Below, one piece after another: positions 28,295-36,975 of a stretch of DNA of 64,000 bases (position 1 is the stretch's first letter; each line of letters starts with the position of its first letter). Location: assembly GCA_045579705.1 (NCBI GenBank), contig JAZNMP010000008.1:1-64000 (forward strand). Direction: 5' to 3'. A program made the position numbers and the translations under genes. The notes under the pieces are model-generated. The model was not told where the DNA came from. It did not search any database and saw nothing but the letters and a program-made list of their open reading frames with translations. The stretch comes from Lachnocurva sp045579705. Lineage in GTDB: Bacteria; Bacillota; Clostridia; Lachnospirales; Lachnospiraceae.

Positions 28295-28870
28295 ATGGCA
28301 AAACTTTATTTTAGGTACGGAGCTATGGGCGCTGGTAAAACTATGGACATTCTGAAGGTTGCGTATAACTACGAGGAGCGTGGTCAGAAGGTTATCATCC
28401 TGAAACCTAGACAGGACACCAGAGATGGAAAGATGACTATTAAGAGCAGAGTGGACGGCCTGCAGAGAGAGGGTGGAATACTCGAGGATTTCATGGAGAA
28501 GTCCGAAGAGGAAATTCGAACTTATGACTGTATTCTCGTGGATGAGGCACAGTTCTGCTCTAAGGAACAGGTTTTTTTCTTTGCGCATGTAGTTGATGAT
28601 TTGAACGTTCCGGTTATTTGTTACGGATTACGTACAGACTTTCAGCTGAATCTGTTTGAAGGCAGCAAATGGCTGTTTGCGCTTGCTGATACGATAGAAG
28701 AGACGAAGACTATCTGCTGGTGCGGGAAAAAGGCGACTACGAATGCCAGATTTAATGAACATGGAATAGTAAAGACGGGCGAGCAGATTATGCTAGGCGG
28801 AAATGACAGTTACATAAGTTTGTGTAGAAAGCATTTCTGTGAAGGAAACCTGGGACCGGCTTTTCAATGA
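28295..28870 (+). CDS. tdk: Thymidine kinase
   Basis: Phosphorylates thymidine in the dTMP salvage pathway. The type II enzyme has 191 residues, with P-loop GAMGAGKT, the Walker B VDEAQF, the lasso motif and zinc cysteines CWCG and CRKHFC. The ATG at 28295 follows GGGGAG; the longer upstream frame crosses the hairpin before it and is not thymidine-kinase-like. Confidence 0.95.
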   Translation: MAKLYFRYGAMGAGKTMDILKVAYNYEERGQKVIILKPRQDTRDGKMTIKSRVDGLQREGGILEDFMEKSEEEIRTYDCILVDEAQFCSKEQVFFFAHVVDDLNVPVICYGLRTDFQLNLFEGSKWLFALADTIEETKTICWCGKKATTNARFNEHGIVKTGEQIMLGGNDSYISLCRKHFCEGNLGPAFQ

Positions 28871-28888
28871 ATGTGATATTTGGTTTCT

Positions 28889-29640
28889 TTAGCGCAGGAT
28901 TTCATCGATGGTGGAAACAGTGCTAAAGGAGCCTTTATTTTTACTTATAATTTCTCTCATGGTTTGAAGTTCAAAGAAGTTCACGTAGCAGATGAGAGTA
29001 GTGTTCTCGCCAGCGATAACTCCCTTTGAGTCGATGATGGTACATGTTTTGTTGAGCTCAGTTTTTATATCGCGAATTAATGAAGTAGGATGCTTTGTGA
29101 TGATGGTAACCTGTTTGATTGCTTCGAAATGGTCGGTGAAGTGATCGGTCACAGTAGTTGCCACGATATATACGAGGAGGCTTAAGAGCGCTGAGTTTTG
29201 ATCTATTAATATAAACACTGTTAGATAAACGAATGCATTAAAAGTAATCAGTATAGGTGAGAGACTGTAGTTTCGACCTGTTTTGTCGGAAATCTTTCGT
29301 GTCAGGATATTAGCGAGAATTTCTGAACCGTCGATACATCCGCCGTTTCTCAGAATCAGAGAGAGGGCTGCACCTAGTATGGCTCCGCCGAAAGCTACGG
29401 CGATGAAGTGTTCTGTATTTAACTCGAGGGAAATATTCTCAAAATAATGGAGTCCGACTGTATATACGATAGAGCCTGTGAGATGTTTAAATGGGTTAGT
29501 TTTGATATGATGATTGCTATACCTGCGGTGCCGTAGTCGATTGCGTCGTTTGGAAGCAGGATGCAGGCTACTGAGAAAGAAGCCATAGCGGCTCCGATGA
29601 TTATGGAAATATATGATATTACGTTGCGATATTTTTTCAT
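28889..29640 (-). pseudogene. Degenerate YitT-family membrane protein with internal deletion
   Basis: The N-terminus (MKKYRNVISYISIIIGAAM through ISKLTHLNIS) and C-terminus (GSIVYTVGLHYFENI through FSTVSTIDEILR, including the DUF2179 part) lie in different frames that meet near 29480. Typical YitT proteins have another TM helix and loop of about 30-35 residues between these points; that part is absent. A deletion of 3n+1 bases explains both the frame change and the missing helix. The gene is therefore a true remnant rather than a simple read error. Confidence 0.75.
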
Positions 29641-29756
29641 AAAGCACTCCTGTTTGTGAATTAGTGCAAAAATATATATGAAATACCATATTTTATATTA
29701 TAATGATTTTTGCTTCTAAAACAATTGAGACGAAATAGATAATAGAGGATTATTAG

Positions 29757-30680
29757 ATGCTAGATGCAAAGATACGTATCTCAGGAGTTGAGAGATATGT
29801 AGTTGTGAATATAGGTGAAGAGGGAAGCGGACGCACGGTGTATTCGTATCTGAAAGCTTATTTGCACTGTACGGAGACGATGATTCGTCGAATCAAGCGT
29901 AGACAGAATGGAGTTCTGTTAAACGGCGAATATCGATTCGTAAATGCAGAGCTTCAGCCAGGAGATGAGCTTCAGATCAAGCTTTATGATGTCGGATTTG
30001 TGGATACAGAAGGCGAATCGATTTGGGCTGATCCACCGGAAGATATGCCTCCGCTTCACATTCTTTACGAGGATGAGGATTTGCTCTTCGTGGAAAAAGG
30101 TTCCGGGGTTTGTTGTCATCCATCACCGGGGCACTATGCTGACACTCTTTCAAATCAGATAGCAAAGCATTTAGGATTTAGACGCGGCAGGATGTTCCCG
30201 ATAGGACGATTGGATATGGATACATCTGGAATCGTGCTGTTTGCGAAGAATCAGGATAGCGCCAGTATCATGACGGTGGAGCGTGAGAATGGAAATTATG
30301 ATAAAACTTATCTGGCATGGGTCGAAGGTATCGTAGATGTAGATTTTGAAGTGGATGCGCCGATTCGAAAGATAGACGAGGATTACCTGCTTAGAGAAGT
30401 GCATCCGGATGGACTCGAAGCACGGACTTTTGCGAAAGTGGTTCGAGTCGACAGGAAACGAAATCGTACACTTCTCTCAATCCGGATCGAGCATGGCCGT
30501 ACTCATCAGATTCGAGTGCATATGGCTCATGTTGGTCATCCTATCTGTGGGGATGTGCTCTATAATCCATCCTGTCAGGACGAGTTTATGAAACTTCAGG
30601 CTTATAAGGTAAGCTTCCGACTGCCGTACCTCTGGCAGGAAAGGGAGATAGTGGTGGAAGAAGATTTGTCGAAGGTGTGA
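29757..30680 (+). CDS. RluA-family pseudouridine synthase
   Basis: Isomerises uridines in rRNA or tRNA. The 307 residues hold an N-terminal S4-like RNA-binding region (TMIRRIKRRQNGVLLNG) and the catalytic domain with GRLDMDTSG, carrying the catalytic Asp, then HGRTHQIRVHMAHVGHPI. The motif has Gly where most RluA relatives have His (HRLD). The target position cannot be told from sequence. Confidence 0.9.
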   Translation: MLDAKIRISGVERYVVVNIGEEGSGRTVYSYLKAYLHCTETMIRRIKRRQNGVLLNGEYRFVNAELQPGDELQIKLYDVGFVDTEGESIWADPPEDMPPLHILYEDEDLLFVEKGSGVCCHPSPGHYADTLSNQIAKHLGFRRGRMFPIGRLDMDTSGIVLFAKNQDSASIMTVERENGNYDKTYLAWVEGIVDVDFEVDAPIRKIDEDYLLREVHPDGLEARTFAKVVRVDRKRNRTLLSIRIEHGRTHQIRVHMAHVGHPICGDVLYNPSCQDEFMKLQAYKVSFRLPYLWQEREIVVEEDLSKV

Positions 30681-30705
30681 TTAAATCGAAGAATTAGATG
30701 TCGAG

Positions 30706-30978
30706 GTGCATAATACTTTGGGAGAGAATTTAAATTACACATACCTGTTGCGCTGTTCAGACGGAACATACTATTGTGGCTGGACAAACAATCTCGATAA
30801 ACGTGTTGCTGCTCATAATTCTGGCAAAGGTGCGAAATACACTAAGACTCGTCGTCCGGTGGAACTCGTTTATTATGAAACCTTTGAAACAAAGCAGGAG
30901 GCTATGAGCCGCGAGTATCATATTAAGAGATTGACGAGAGCAGAGAAGGAAGAATTGGTTAATTCATTTGAAGATTAA
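30706..30978 (+). CDS. GIY-YIG domain protein
   Basis: A small GIY-YIG nuclease of the UPF0213/YhbQ type (about 90 residues). It shows YTYLLRCSDGTYYCGWTNN as the GIY-YIG core, then the conserved Arg/His and Glu residues in KRVAAHNSGKGAKYT and EAMSREYHIK. The start may be GTG at 30706 or, equally well spaced from GAGG, TTG at 30718. It sits 25 bp after the pseudouridine synthase gene and is probably co-transcribed. Confidence 0.85.
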   Translation: MHNTLGENLNYTYLLRCSDGTYYCGWTNNLDKRVAAHNSGKGAKYTKTRRPVELVYYETFETKQEAMSREYHIKRLTRAEKEELVNSFED

Positions 30979-31009
30979 ATAAATATATAGTGCTGGTTTT
31001 GGAAAGGTT

Positions 31010-31450
31010 ATAATTCAGCCTAAGGAATAAAAAATGGTGTTTTTTTAGATCAGGACTTACGAGCTGAAGAACCCTGTGTTTTGGGACGAATATGGTTTGA
31101 AACACAGAAAAGGCTTCTTGCGGCGATAGCCGCACTTGCTTTTTGATTATGGACTGGGGGAGAGCTGGTCTGCGTTTTCTTATGAAATCTTGAAGAAACA
31201 CAGAGTTTTGAGCTTGTAGTATACTTTGTAATCTGTGAAGTTCTGTGTTTTTGAAGATAAAGGTAAGAATACACAGAGAATACATGTGGTGGTCGTTTGG
31301 AGTATTACAGAAAGTCTGTGTTTTCTAGTGAGTATGAAATAAAACGCAGACTTTAGGAGTTGGATCAGGACTTGCGAGCTGAAAAACTCTGTGTTCCTGA
31401 TTATTTATGCTTAAAAACACAGAAAAGGCATTATTGCGGCGCAGCCGCAC
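31010..31450. repeat. Dispersed hairpin repeats with ACACAG/CTGTGT stems
   Basis: This gene-free stretch has several units with the inverted pair CTGTGTTTT...AAAACACAG, for example 31071-31110 and 31388-31426. Two longer units begin with GATCAGGACTT(A/G)CGAGCTGAA and end AGAAAAGGC followed by the GCGGC...GCCGC motif, at 31049-31140 and 31362-31455. Related sequence recurs at 39476-39612. No convincing gene is present. Confidence 0.7.
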
Positions 31451-31459
31451 TTGCTTTTG

Positions 31460-31640
31460 GGAAAGTCTGTTATAGGGAAAAGCTTGATATAGAGGAATTC
31501 CCTATACATCGCGGAGCTAACAAGCTTGACATTTGTACTTTGGTATAGTGAAATAGCTTGATATAGAGGAATTCCCAATACACTGCGGAGCTAACTAGCT
31601 TGATTTAGGTACTTTAATATAGTGAAATGCATAAAAATTT
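31460..31640. repeat. Tandem 73-bp hairpin repeats (TATAGGGAAA stem), three units
   Basis: Units have TATAGGGAAA...TTCCCTATA stems and the CGGAGCTAAC backbone, at about 31471, 31544 and 31616. The third is degenerate. The same unit type occurs at 39626-40110 and at 1-60. Confidence 0.8.
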
Positions 31641-31681
31641 GGAAATCACCTATAAAGCCATTAAACTAAGGTTCTCGCAAT

Positions 31682-31811
31682 TCCAGTAGCGAGCTTGCGA
31701 GCGTTTAATTTTGAATTAATTGCATAGAAATAGCGCCGAGCCGGTGAAACATCGTTTTTGTTTCGTTTCTAGAAACAAAAACAATGTTTCAAACCGCTGA
31801 TCGGCGCTAAT
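31682..31811. repeat. Large palindromic intergenic element, copy 2
   Basis: Near-identical to 359-490: CCAGTAGCGAGCTTGCGAGC, then outer arms TAGCGCCGA/TCGGCGCTA and a long inner hairpin around GTTTCTAGAAAC. It follows a TATAGGGAAA array, just as copy 1 follows the left-end array. Confidence 0.8.
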
Positions 31812-31872
31812 ATAAGCAAAACTACAAATTATTAACACTCCGGGTATAGTAATTAGAGAAAGAAGGTAAACT

Positions 31873-32184
31873 ATGGTAAAAATCTATGGTCTCCCAACTT
31901 GCCCATATTGTGATTATATTCATGAGCAGGTAAAGGGAAGAGAGAACGAATTTGAGTATATCAATATCGGAGAGCATGTACGAAACATGAGCGCATTTAT
32001 GAGATTGCGTGATAGCAATCCTGCATTCGATCACAGTAAGGAAATTGGAGATATCGGAATTCCGGCATTCGTATTTGAAGATGGAAGAGTTTCTTTAGAC
32101 CCGGCGGATTGTGGTTTGATCGAATATGGTGTGGCAGACGCTTGCTCCATCGAAGATCATAAGAATGGTAAAAAAGGATGTTAA
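31873..32184 (+). CDS. Glutaredoxin-like protein
   Basis: A thioredoxin-fold thiol protein of 103 residues with the CPYC active site at the end of the first strand (YGLPTCPYCDYI) and IPAFVFEDG supplying the cis-Pro. The C-terminal tail ends KKGC, with an extra Cys. It probably reduces disulfides in the cytosol. GAAAGAAGG precedes the ATG. A terminator follows directly. Confidence 0.85.
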   Translation: MVKIYGLPTCPYCDYIHEQVKGRENEFEYINIGEHVRNMSAFMRLRDSNPAFDHSKEIGDIGIPAFVFEDGRVSLDPADCGLIEYGVADACSIEDHKNGKKGC

Positions 32185-32188
32185 TAAA

Positions 32189-32236
32189 AATAGCCGATGA
32201 AGTAACAGAGGAGTTACAACGTCGGCTATTTTTTTT
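32189..32236. terminator. Bidirectional terminator
   Basis: AATAGCCGA / TCGGCTATT stem with inner GTAAC/GTTAC, flanked by A-run and T-run. It serves both the glutaredoxin-like gene and the convergent membrane protein gene. Confidence 0.9.
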
Positions 32237-32255
32237 ATAGATCATTTTAAAAGGT

Positions 32256-33293
32256 TTAAACCTTTGTAAGCAGGAACTTTCTGAGTGCGATGAGGAAGTC
32301 CGGGATGTCCTCTGCGCCTTCGACAATCTGGCGGTTTTGCTCGCTGAAGCCGACCAGAATATCGTGGTTGGCTTCGGATAGGTAATCGATGATACCGTCG
32401 ATGTCGGTTCGAGTATTCTTAGGACATTTGATGTTGATGGATTTGTCGGCCGTGATGTATAGCGTGTAAGAAATTTTTAAGTGTTTGCCGAGAAATCTAT
32501 GCATCGTTGAATATTTGTATATCCATTTAATCTTGTCGATAGGTACGATCGCGATTCCGAAATTTGATGTCTCGATGAAGTAATGCTGTGTGATGAACAT
32601 ATCATCAGTAGCGAGCTGAGGTAGAGTAGAAAGCTCTTCCTCGGCGCGTTCGAGAATCTCGCGAGGATTTCCGAAGATGAACAGACGTCGAATCGGAAAA
32701 GCGAGAAATGGAAAAGCGATACAAATCAAACAGTAGATGATCAGACCGAGACTCGCTATCGTAGATAGTATCAGAAATACGCGGGCGAGGATGGCTGAGT
32801 AGTCATTTGCGTCGGGTTCGCTGAATATATATGGATAGAAAGTTTCGCGCACACCGTCTTCGCTCCAGCTTAAATCGCGTGACAGATTTGTAAAAAGAGT
32901 GTCCAGAGTGGAAGACTGCTTTAGGATTTTTCCGCTGGTGTGAATCGATTCAATATGAGAAATTCCCATCTCACATGAATTGGGTTTTAACAGAACGATT
33001 AGACATTTGTTGTCGTTCAGCGTATAGTAATAATAACCGTCTATTTGACCCATGTATTTACGGGTGTAACCTGTAAAGTATAAGTTTTCGAATTTGCCCT
33101 TTGCATAGAAATTTGCGTTGCAATCGAGAGCGCGTGAATTTTCTTTGTATTGTTTAGGAAACAGCAGAGAACCTATCGGAAGAAGGAACGACAAAAACAG
33201 TAGGATACAGAGGTAGGCTACTGGATAAATCATTCTTTTTTTGTAATAAGCTCTCAGGCTTTTTGTGATATGGTGTTCAAATTTTGGTATCAT
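32256..33293 (-). CDS. Membrane protein of unknown function
   Basis: A 345-residue protein with an N-terminal TM helix (about residues 22-45), an external domain of about 110 residues, two more TM helices (about 170-205) and a cytosolic C-terminal region that looks like a small PH-like or beta-rich domain (FITQHYFIETSNFGIAIVP). I do not recognise a characterised family. The start ATG lies 54 bp from the divergent nadE start, so both promoters share that gap. Confidence 0.75.
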   Translation of the reverse strand: MIPKFEHHITKSLRAYYKKRMIYPVAYLCILLFLSFLLPIGSLLFPKQYKENSRALDCNANFYAKGKFENLYFTGYTRKYMGQIDGYYYYTLNDNKCLIVLLKPNSCEMGISHIESIHTSGKILKQSSTLDTLFTNLSRDLSWSEDGVRETFYPYIFSEPDANDYSAILARVFLILSTIASLGLIIYCLICIAFPFLAFPIRRLFIFGNPREILERAEEELSTLPQLATDDMFITQHYFIETSNFGIAIVPIDKIKWIYKYSTMHRFLGKHLKISYTLYITADKSINIKCPKNTRTDIDGIIDYLSEANHDILVGFSEQNRQIVEGAEDIPDFLIALRKFLLTKV

Positions 33294-33347
33294 ACGAAAA
33301 TTATATTAGTTTAAAAAAAATATAGCAAGATAACACGGAGAAAAGAA

Positions 33348-35264
33348 ATGAAAAATGGATTTGTGCGAGTAGCATGTGCAGGACTGGAAACTAAATTAGC
33401 TGATACTAGAGCAAACACAGACTCTATCATAAGTCTAATGAAAGAAGCAGCAGAGAAACACGTAAAAGTAGTCGTATTCCCTGAGTTGTCTATAACTGGA
33501 TACACTTGTGGTGATCTCTTTTTCCAGGATACCTTGCTGAGAGAAAGTGAAGAATCACTTGAGCGTATCGTAGAAACTAGTAAAGATATCGATGGACTCT
33601 TTGCAGTCGGTTTGCCTGTAATGTACAGAGGCAAGCTTTACAACTGTGCCGCAGTGGTTTCTCGTGGAGAAATCCTCGGAATCGTTCCAAAGATGTATCT
33701 ACCAAACGATCATGAATTCTATGAGAGGAGACAGTTCACTCCAGGATTCTTTGAGATGGACGCAATTGATATCGCGGGACAGAAGACTGTAATCGGAGCT
33801 GGACAGCTTTTTTACACGGATAGTGTAAAGGGACTTGTAATCGGTGTAGAAATCTGTGAGGACCTCTGGGTTGCTATGCCACCATCAATCCGTCAGGCGA
33901 TGGCTGGTGCAAATATGATATTAAACTTATCTGCTTCAAATGAAGTGGCTGGTAAGTCTGCATATAGGAGAGATTTGGTTAGCGGACAGTCCGCCCGACT
34001 TTATGCCGCTTATCTCTACGCTTCATCTGGTGCTGGCGAGTCTACTTCCGATTTAGTATTCTCTGGCCACAATATCATCGCATCAAATGGTCGAATTCTT
34101 CGTGAAGAACATCTTCGCGACAATGCGCTGATGGCGACTGAAGTGGATGTAGATGCTTTGCTTTCATATAGAAGGGGCAGCACAACTTTTGAGACTTATA
34201 AAGATGAGGGCTTTGTCGAAAGCGAATTCACTCTCGAGCAGGAAGAGGTAGAGCTATCATATGAAATTCGCAGAACTCCATTCGTTCCTGCGACTGATGC
34301 TTCACGTGCAGAGCGCTGTAAGGAAATCTTTGATATTCAGGCGAGAGGCCTCGCTGCCAGACTTCGTTTCATCCACGCATCAAATGTGGTAATCGGAATC
34401 TCAGGCGGACTCGATTCTACACTTGCTCTTCTCGTTGTAAAGAGAGCATATGAGATGCTCGGTCTCGAAAAAAGTGGGATCAAAGCTATCACAATGCCAG
34501 GTTTCGGAACCACAGATAGAACATACAACAATGCAGTGAAGCTCGTTTCAGAAATCGGAGCTACACTTTTAGAAATTCCTATTCGTTATGCAGTTACAGT
34601 GCATTTTAAGGATATCGGACAGGATATCAATGTTCACGATGTCACTTATGAGAATGGTCAGGCGCGTGAGCGTACACAGATTCTCATGGATTACGCAAAC
34701 AAGGTTGGCGGAATCGTAATCGGTACAGGTGACCTTTCAGAGCTGGCTCTCGGCTGGGCTACATACAATGGTGATCATATGTCTATGTACGGTGTAAACG
34801 CCTCAGTTCCAAAGACTCTCGTTCGTTACCTCGTAAAGTTCGTAGCTGATGAGTCTGAGGGAGAATATGCAGATGTACTTTACGATATTCTCGATACACC
34901 TGTAAGCCCGGAACTCGTTCCGGCAGATGAGAACGGAGAAATCGCACAGAAGACAGAAGATATCGTAGGACCTTATGAGCTTCACGATTTCTTCCTCTAC
35001 TATGTAGTTCGTATGGGTTTCGCCCCAAAAAAGGTTTACAAACTTGCTAAACACGCATTTAAGGGCGCATACACGGATGAGACTATTCTCAAATGGCTGA
35101 AGAATTTCTATCGTAGATTCTTCTCACAGCAGTTTAAGAGAAACTGCCTGCCAGATGGACCAAAGGTCGGAACAGTATCACTTTCTCCTCGTGGAGACTG
35201 GAGAATGCCTGCAGATGCCTATGCAAATATCTGGTTAAAGGAATTAGAAGAAATCGAGGCCTAA
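33348..35264 (+). CDS. nadE: Glutamine-dependent NAD+ synthetase
   Basis: Last step of NAD synthesis. The N-terminal nitrilase-type glutaminase has catalytic triad Glu (FPELSITGY), Lys (PKMYLPN) and Cys (GVEICEDLW). The C-terminal synthetase has the PP-loop GISGGLDST and GTGDLSELALGW. At 638 residues it is full length, so ammonia is channelled from glutamine. ACGGAGAAAAG precedes the ATG. The gene abuts aroE with a 1-bp gap. Confidence 0.97.
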   Translation: MKNGFVRVACAGLETKLADTRANTDSIISLMKEAAEKHVKVVVFPELSITGYTCGDLFFQDTLLRESEESLERIVETSKDIDGLFAVGLPVMYRGKLYNCAAVVSRGEILGIVPKMYLPNDHEFYERRQFTPGFFEMDAIDIAGQKTVIGAGQLFYTDSVKGLVIGVEICEDLWVAMPPSIRQAMAGANMILNLSASNEVAGKSAYRRDLVSGQSARLYAAYLYASSGAGESTSDLVFSGHNIIASNGRILREEHLRDNALMATEVDVDALLSYRRGSTTFETYKDEGFVESEFTLEQEEVELSYEIRRTPFVPATDASRAERCKEIFDIQARGLAARLRFIHASNVVIGISGGLDSTLALLVVKRAYEMLGLEKSGIKAITMPGFGTTDRTYNNAVKLVSEIGATLLEIPIRYAVTVHFKDIGQDINVHDVTYENGQARERTQILMDYANKVGGIVIGTGDLSELALGWATYNGDHMSMYGVNASVPKTLVRYLVKFVADESEGEYADVLYDILDTPVSPELVPADENGEIAQKTEDIVGPYELHDFFLYYVVRMGFAPKKVYKLAKHAFKGAYTDETILKWLKNFYRRFFSQQFKRNCLPDGPKVGTVSLSPRGDWRMPADAYANIWLKELEEIEA

Positions 35265-35265
35265 C

Positions 35266-36123
35266 ATGATAAATGGAAAGACGAAGCTGGTAGCTTTTTT
35301 TGCGCATCCAGCGAAGCATTCTATGTCGCCGCTCATGCATAATACTTCATACGAATCGCTGGGCTTAAACTACCGATATCTCGCCTTTGATATCGGAGAA
35401 GATGAAGATGCTATCAAAGAGGCTGTGCAGTCGATGAGGCGACTGGGCATCGCGGGAGCGAATGTGTCCATGCCTTTTAAGAAGACGATAATTCCATATC
35501 TCGACGAAGTGGAGGAGGGCGCCCTCCTCGCAGACTCGGTTAATACGGTTGTAAATCGTGATGGCAGGCTCTATGGTTATTCGACAGATGGAGCAGGCTT
35601 CGTGGATTCGCTATTAGCTCGTGGCATCTCTCTTTCCGGGAAAAAAATCTTCCTCGTAGGCTGTGGTGGTGCCGGAAGAGCGATACTCATAGCTTCAGCA
35701 AAAGCGGGGGCTCGTGTGGTAGTCTTTAATCGTCCAGGCAGACGCTATGATGAAGGACTTAGGATAGTTGATGTTCTGAGGCAGACTGCTGGTTCTCGGG
35801 CGGAAATTTTTTCACTGGAAGATAGAGAGCGGTTTGAAACTGAAATCAAAGATAGCGATATCATAGTAAATGCTACGAATCTCGGAATGGGAGAGCATGA
35901 GGATGAGAGCTGGCTTTATGAGCCTAAGCTTATTCAGAATGCAGAGCTAGTCTATGATTGTATCTATGAACCACGTGAGACGAAACTTATGAAAGATGCA
36001 AAAGCGGCTGGAGTCGAAGCGATGAATGGTTTGGAGATGCTTCTCTATCAGGGGGCAAAGGCACATGAACTAATAACTGGTACTTCGATGGATGTGGATG
36101 CCGTCAGAAAAGTATTAAGATAA
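35266..36123 (+). CDS. aroE: Shikimate dehydrogenase
   Basis: NADP-dependent step of the shikimate pathway. The 285 residues include the substrate-binding HSMSPLMHN, catalytic Lys in NVSMPFKK, the nucleotide motif GCGGAGRAI and NATNLGM. It is translationally coupled to nadE, although the pathways are unrelated. Confidence 0.93.
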   Translation: MINGKTKLVAFFAHPAKHSMSPLMHNTSYESLGLNYRYLAFDIGEDEDAIKEAVQSMRRLGIAGANVSMPFKKTIIPYLDEVEEGALLADSVNTVVNRDGRLYGYSTDGAGFVDSLLARGISLSGKKIFLVGCGGAGRAILIASAKAGARVVVFNRPGRRYDEGLRIVDVLRQTAGSRAEIFSLEDRERFETEIKDSDIIVNATNLGMGEHEDESWLYEPKLIQNAELVYDCIYEPRETKLMKDAKAAGVEAMNGLEMLLYQGAKAHELITGTSMDVDAVRKVLR

Positions 36124-36125
36124 AG

Positions 36126-36169
36126 AAATAACCATGAAATTCCGAAAGAGGAATCTCATGGTTATTTTT
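36126..36169. terminator. Bidirectional terminator between aroE and the PAP2 gene
   Basis: AATAACCATGA / TCATGGTTATT stem with A-rich and T-rich flanks. It also overlaps the 3' end of the convergent gene. Confidence 0.85.
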
Positions 36170-36857
36170 ATTCTGCGTATTTTGGATCGAAGAAGTTCCA
36201 GAATCTTCGAACGTATTTGTCCCATCTTCCATATACAAATGGGTAGAGGACTATTACCAGTACGATACCGGCGATTACGTCGATAACTGTGTGCTGTTTC
36301 AGGAACATCGTTGATAACACGATCAATGTAGTGAACAGAGCTGAGATGTAGATCAGAGATTTGTGTCTACGGTAGTGATCAGTTCTGCAAAGTGCGAGGT
36401 GTACTTCGATCGAGTTGAACACGTGTATGCTAGGGAACACGTTTGTCGGCGTGTCGATAGTGTATAGATAACGCACCATGTCGGTAAATACATTCTCGCG
36501 TGGGAAATCTGTCGGGCGTATTGCGATATGGTTAGGCCAGAAGAATGAAATGATGATAAACAGCGTCATTCCAAAGGATAGTGTGCTGGCCAGGAGATAG
36601 AATTCCATACCTTTTTCCCTGAAGATGATGTAGGTTATACCATATGCCATATACACGAACCAGAGGAAGTAAGGGATGATGAAGAATTCGCAGAAAGGTA
36701 TCATGTCATCAAACTTACTTGAAATCAGGATGAAATCTCTGTCGTTTGCACGTTCCAGTGTCGTGAAACAAAACATATATATAGGCATATAGAGCAGTAA
36801 TAGAAAACGCCTGCCGTTTTTTAATATAAATTTTGGTATATTTAGTAATTTTTTCAT
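36168..36857 (-). CDS. PAP2-family membrane phosphatase
   Basis: A 229-residue integral membrane phosphatase or phosphotransferase. It has five or six TM helices, FPSIHVFNS (phosphatase motif 2 with SxxH) and LKQHTVIDVIAG (motif 3 with the catalytic HxxxD). Such enzymes act on lipid phosphates or undecaprenyl pyrophosphate at the outer membrane face. Substrate unknown. Confidence 0.82.
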   Translation of the reverse strand: MKKLLNIPKFILKNGRRFLLLLYMPIYMFCFTTLERANDRDFILISSKFDDMIPFCEFFIIPYFLWFVYMAYGITYIIFREKGMEFYLLASTLSFGMTLFIIISFFWPNHIAIRPTDFPRENVFTDMVRYLYTIDTPTNVFPSIHVFNSIEVHLALCRTDHYRRHKSLIYISALFTTLIVLSTMFLKQHTVIDVIAGIVLVIVLYPFVYGRWDKYVRRFWNFFDPKYAE

Positions 36858-36902
36858 AACGATATAATTATAAACATTGAATTAAAAAGTGACAACAAAA
36901 AA

Positions 36903-36930
36903 TTGACATTGGTTTTTTATATCATATAAT
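36903..36930 (+). promoter_or_regulatory. Strong sigma-A promoter of the second L,D-transpeptidase
   Basis: TTGACA at 36903-36908 and TATAAT at 36925-36930, both consensus, are 16 bp apart. Confidence 0.9.
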
Positions 36931-36975
36931 ATAAAAGGCTGTTTAGGCTTAATTATAATTAATAAGAGGTTGTTT

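Noticed and set aside
30430..30450. GTTCGAGTC resembling a tRNA T-arm
   Set aside because: It lies inside the pseudouridine synthase gene and no cloverleaf forms around it.
31050..31548. Short frames in the repeat island
   Set aside because: All cross hairpin repeats, lack ribosome sites and show no conserved domain.
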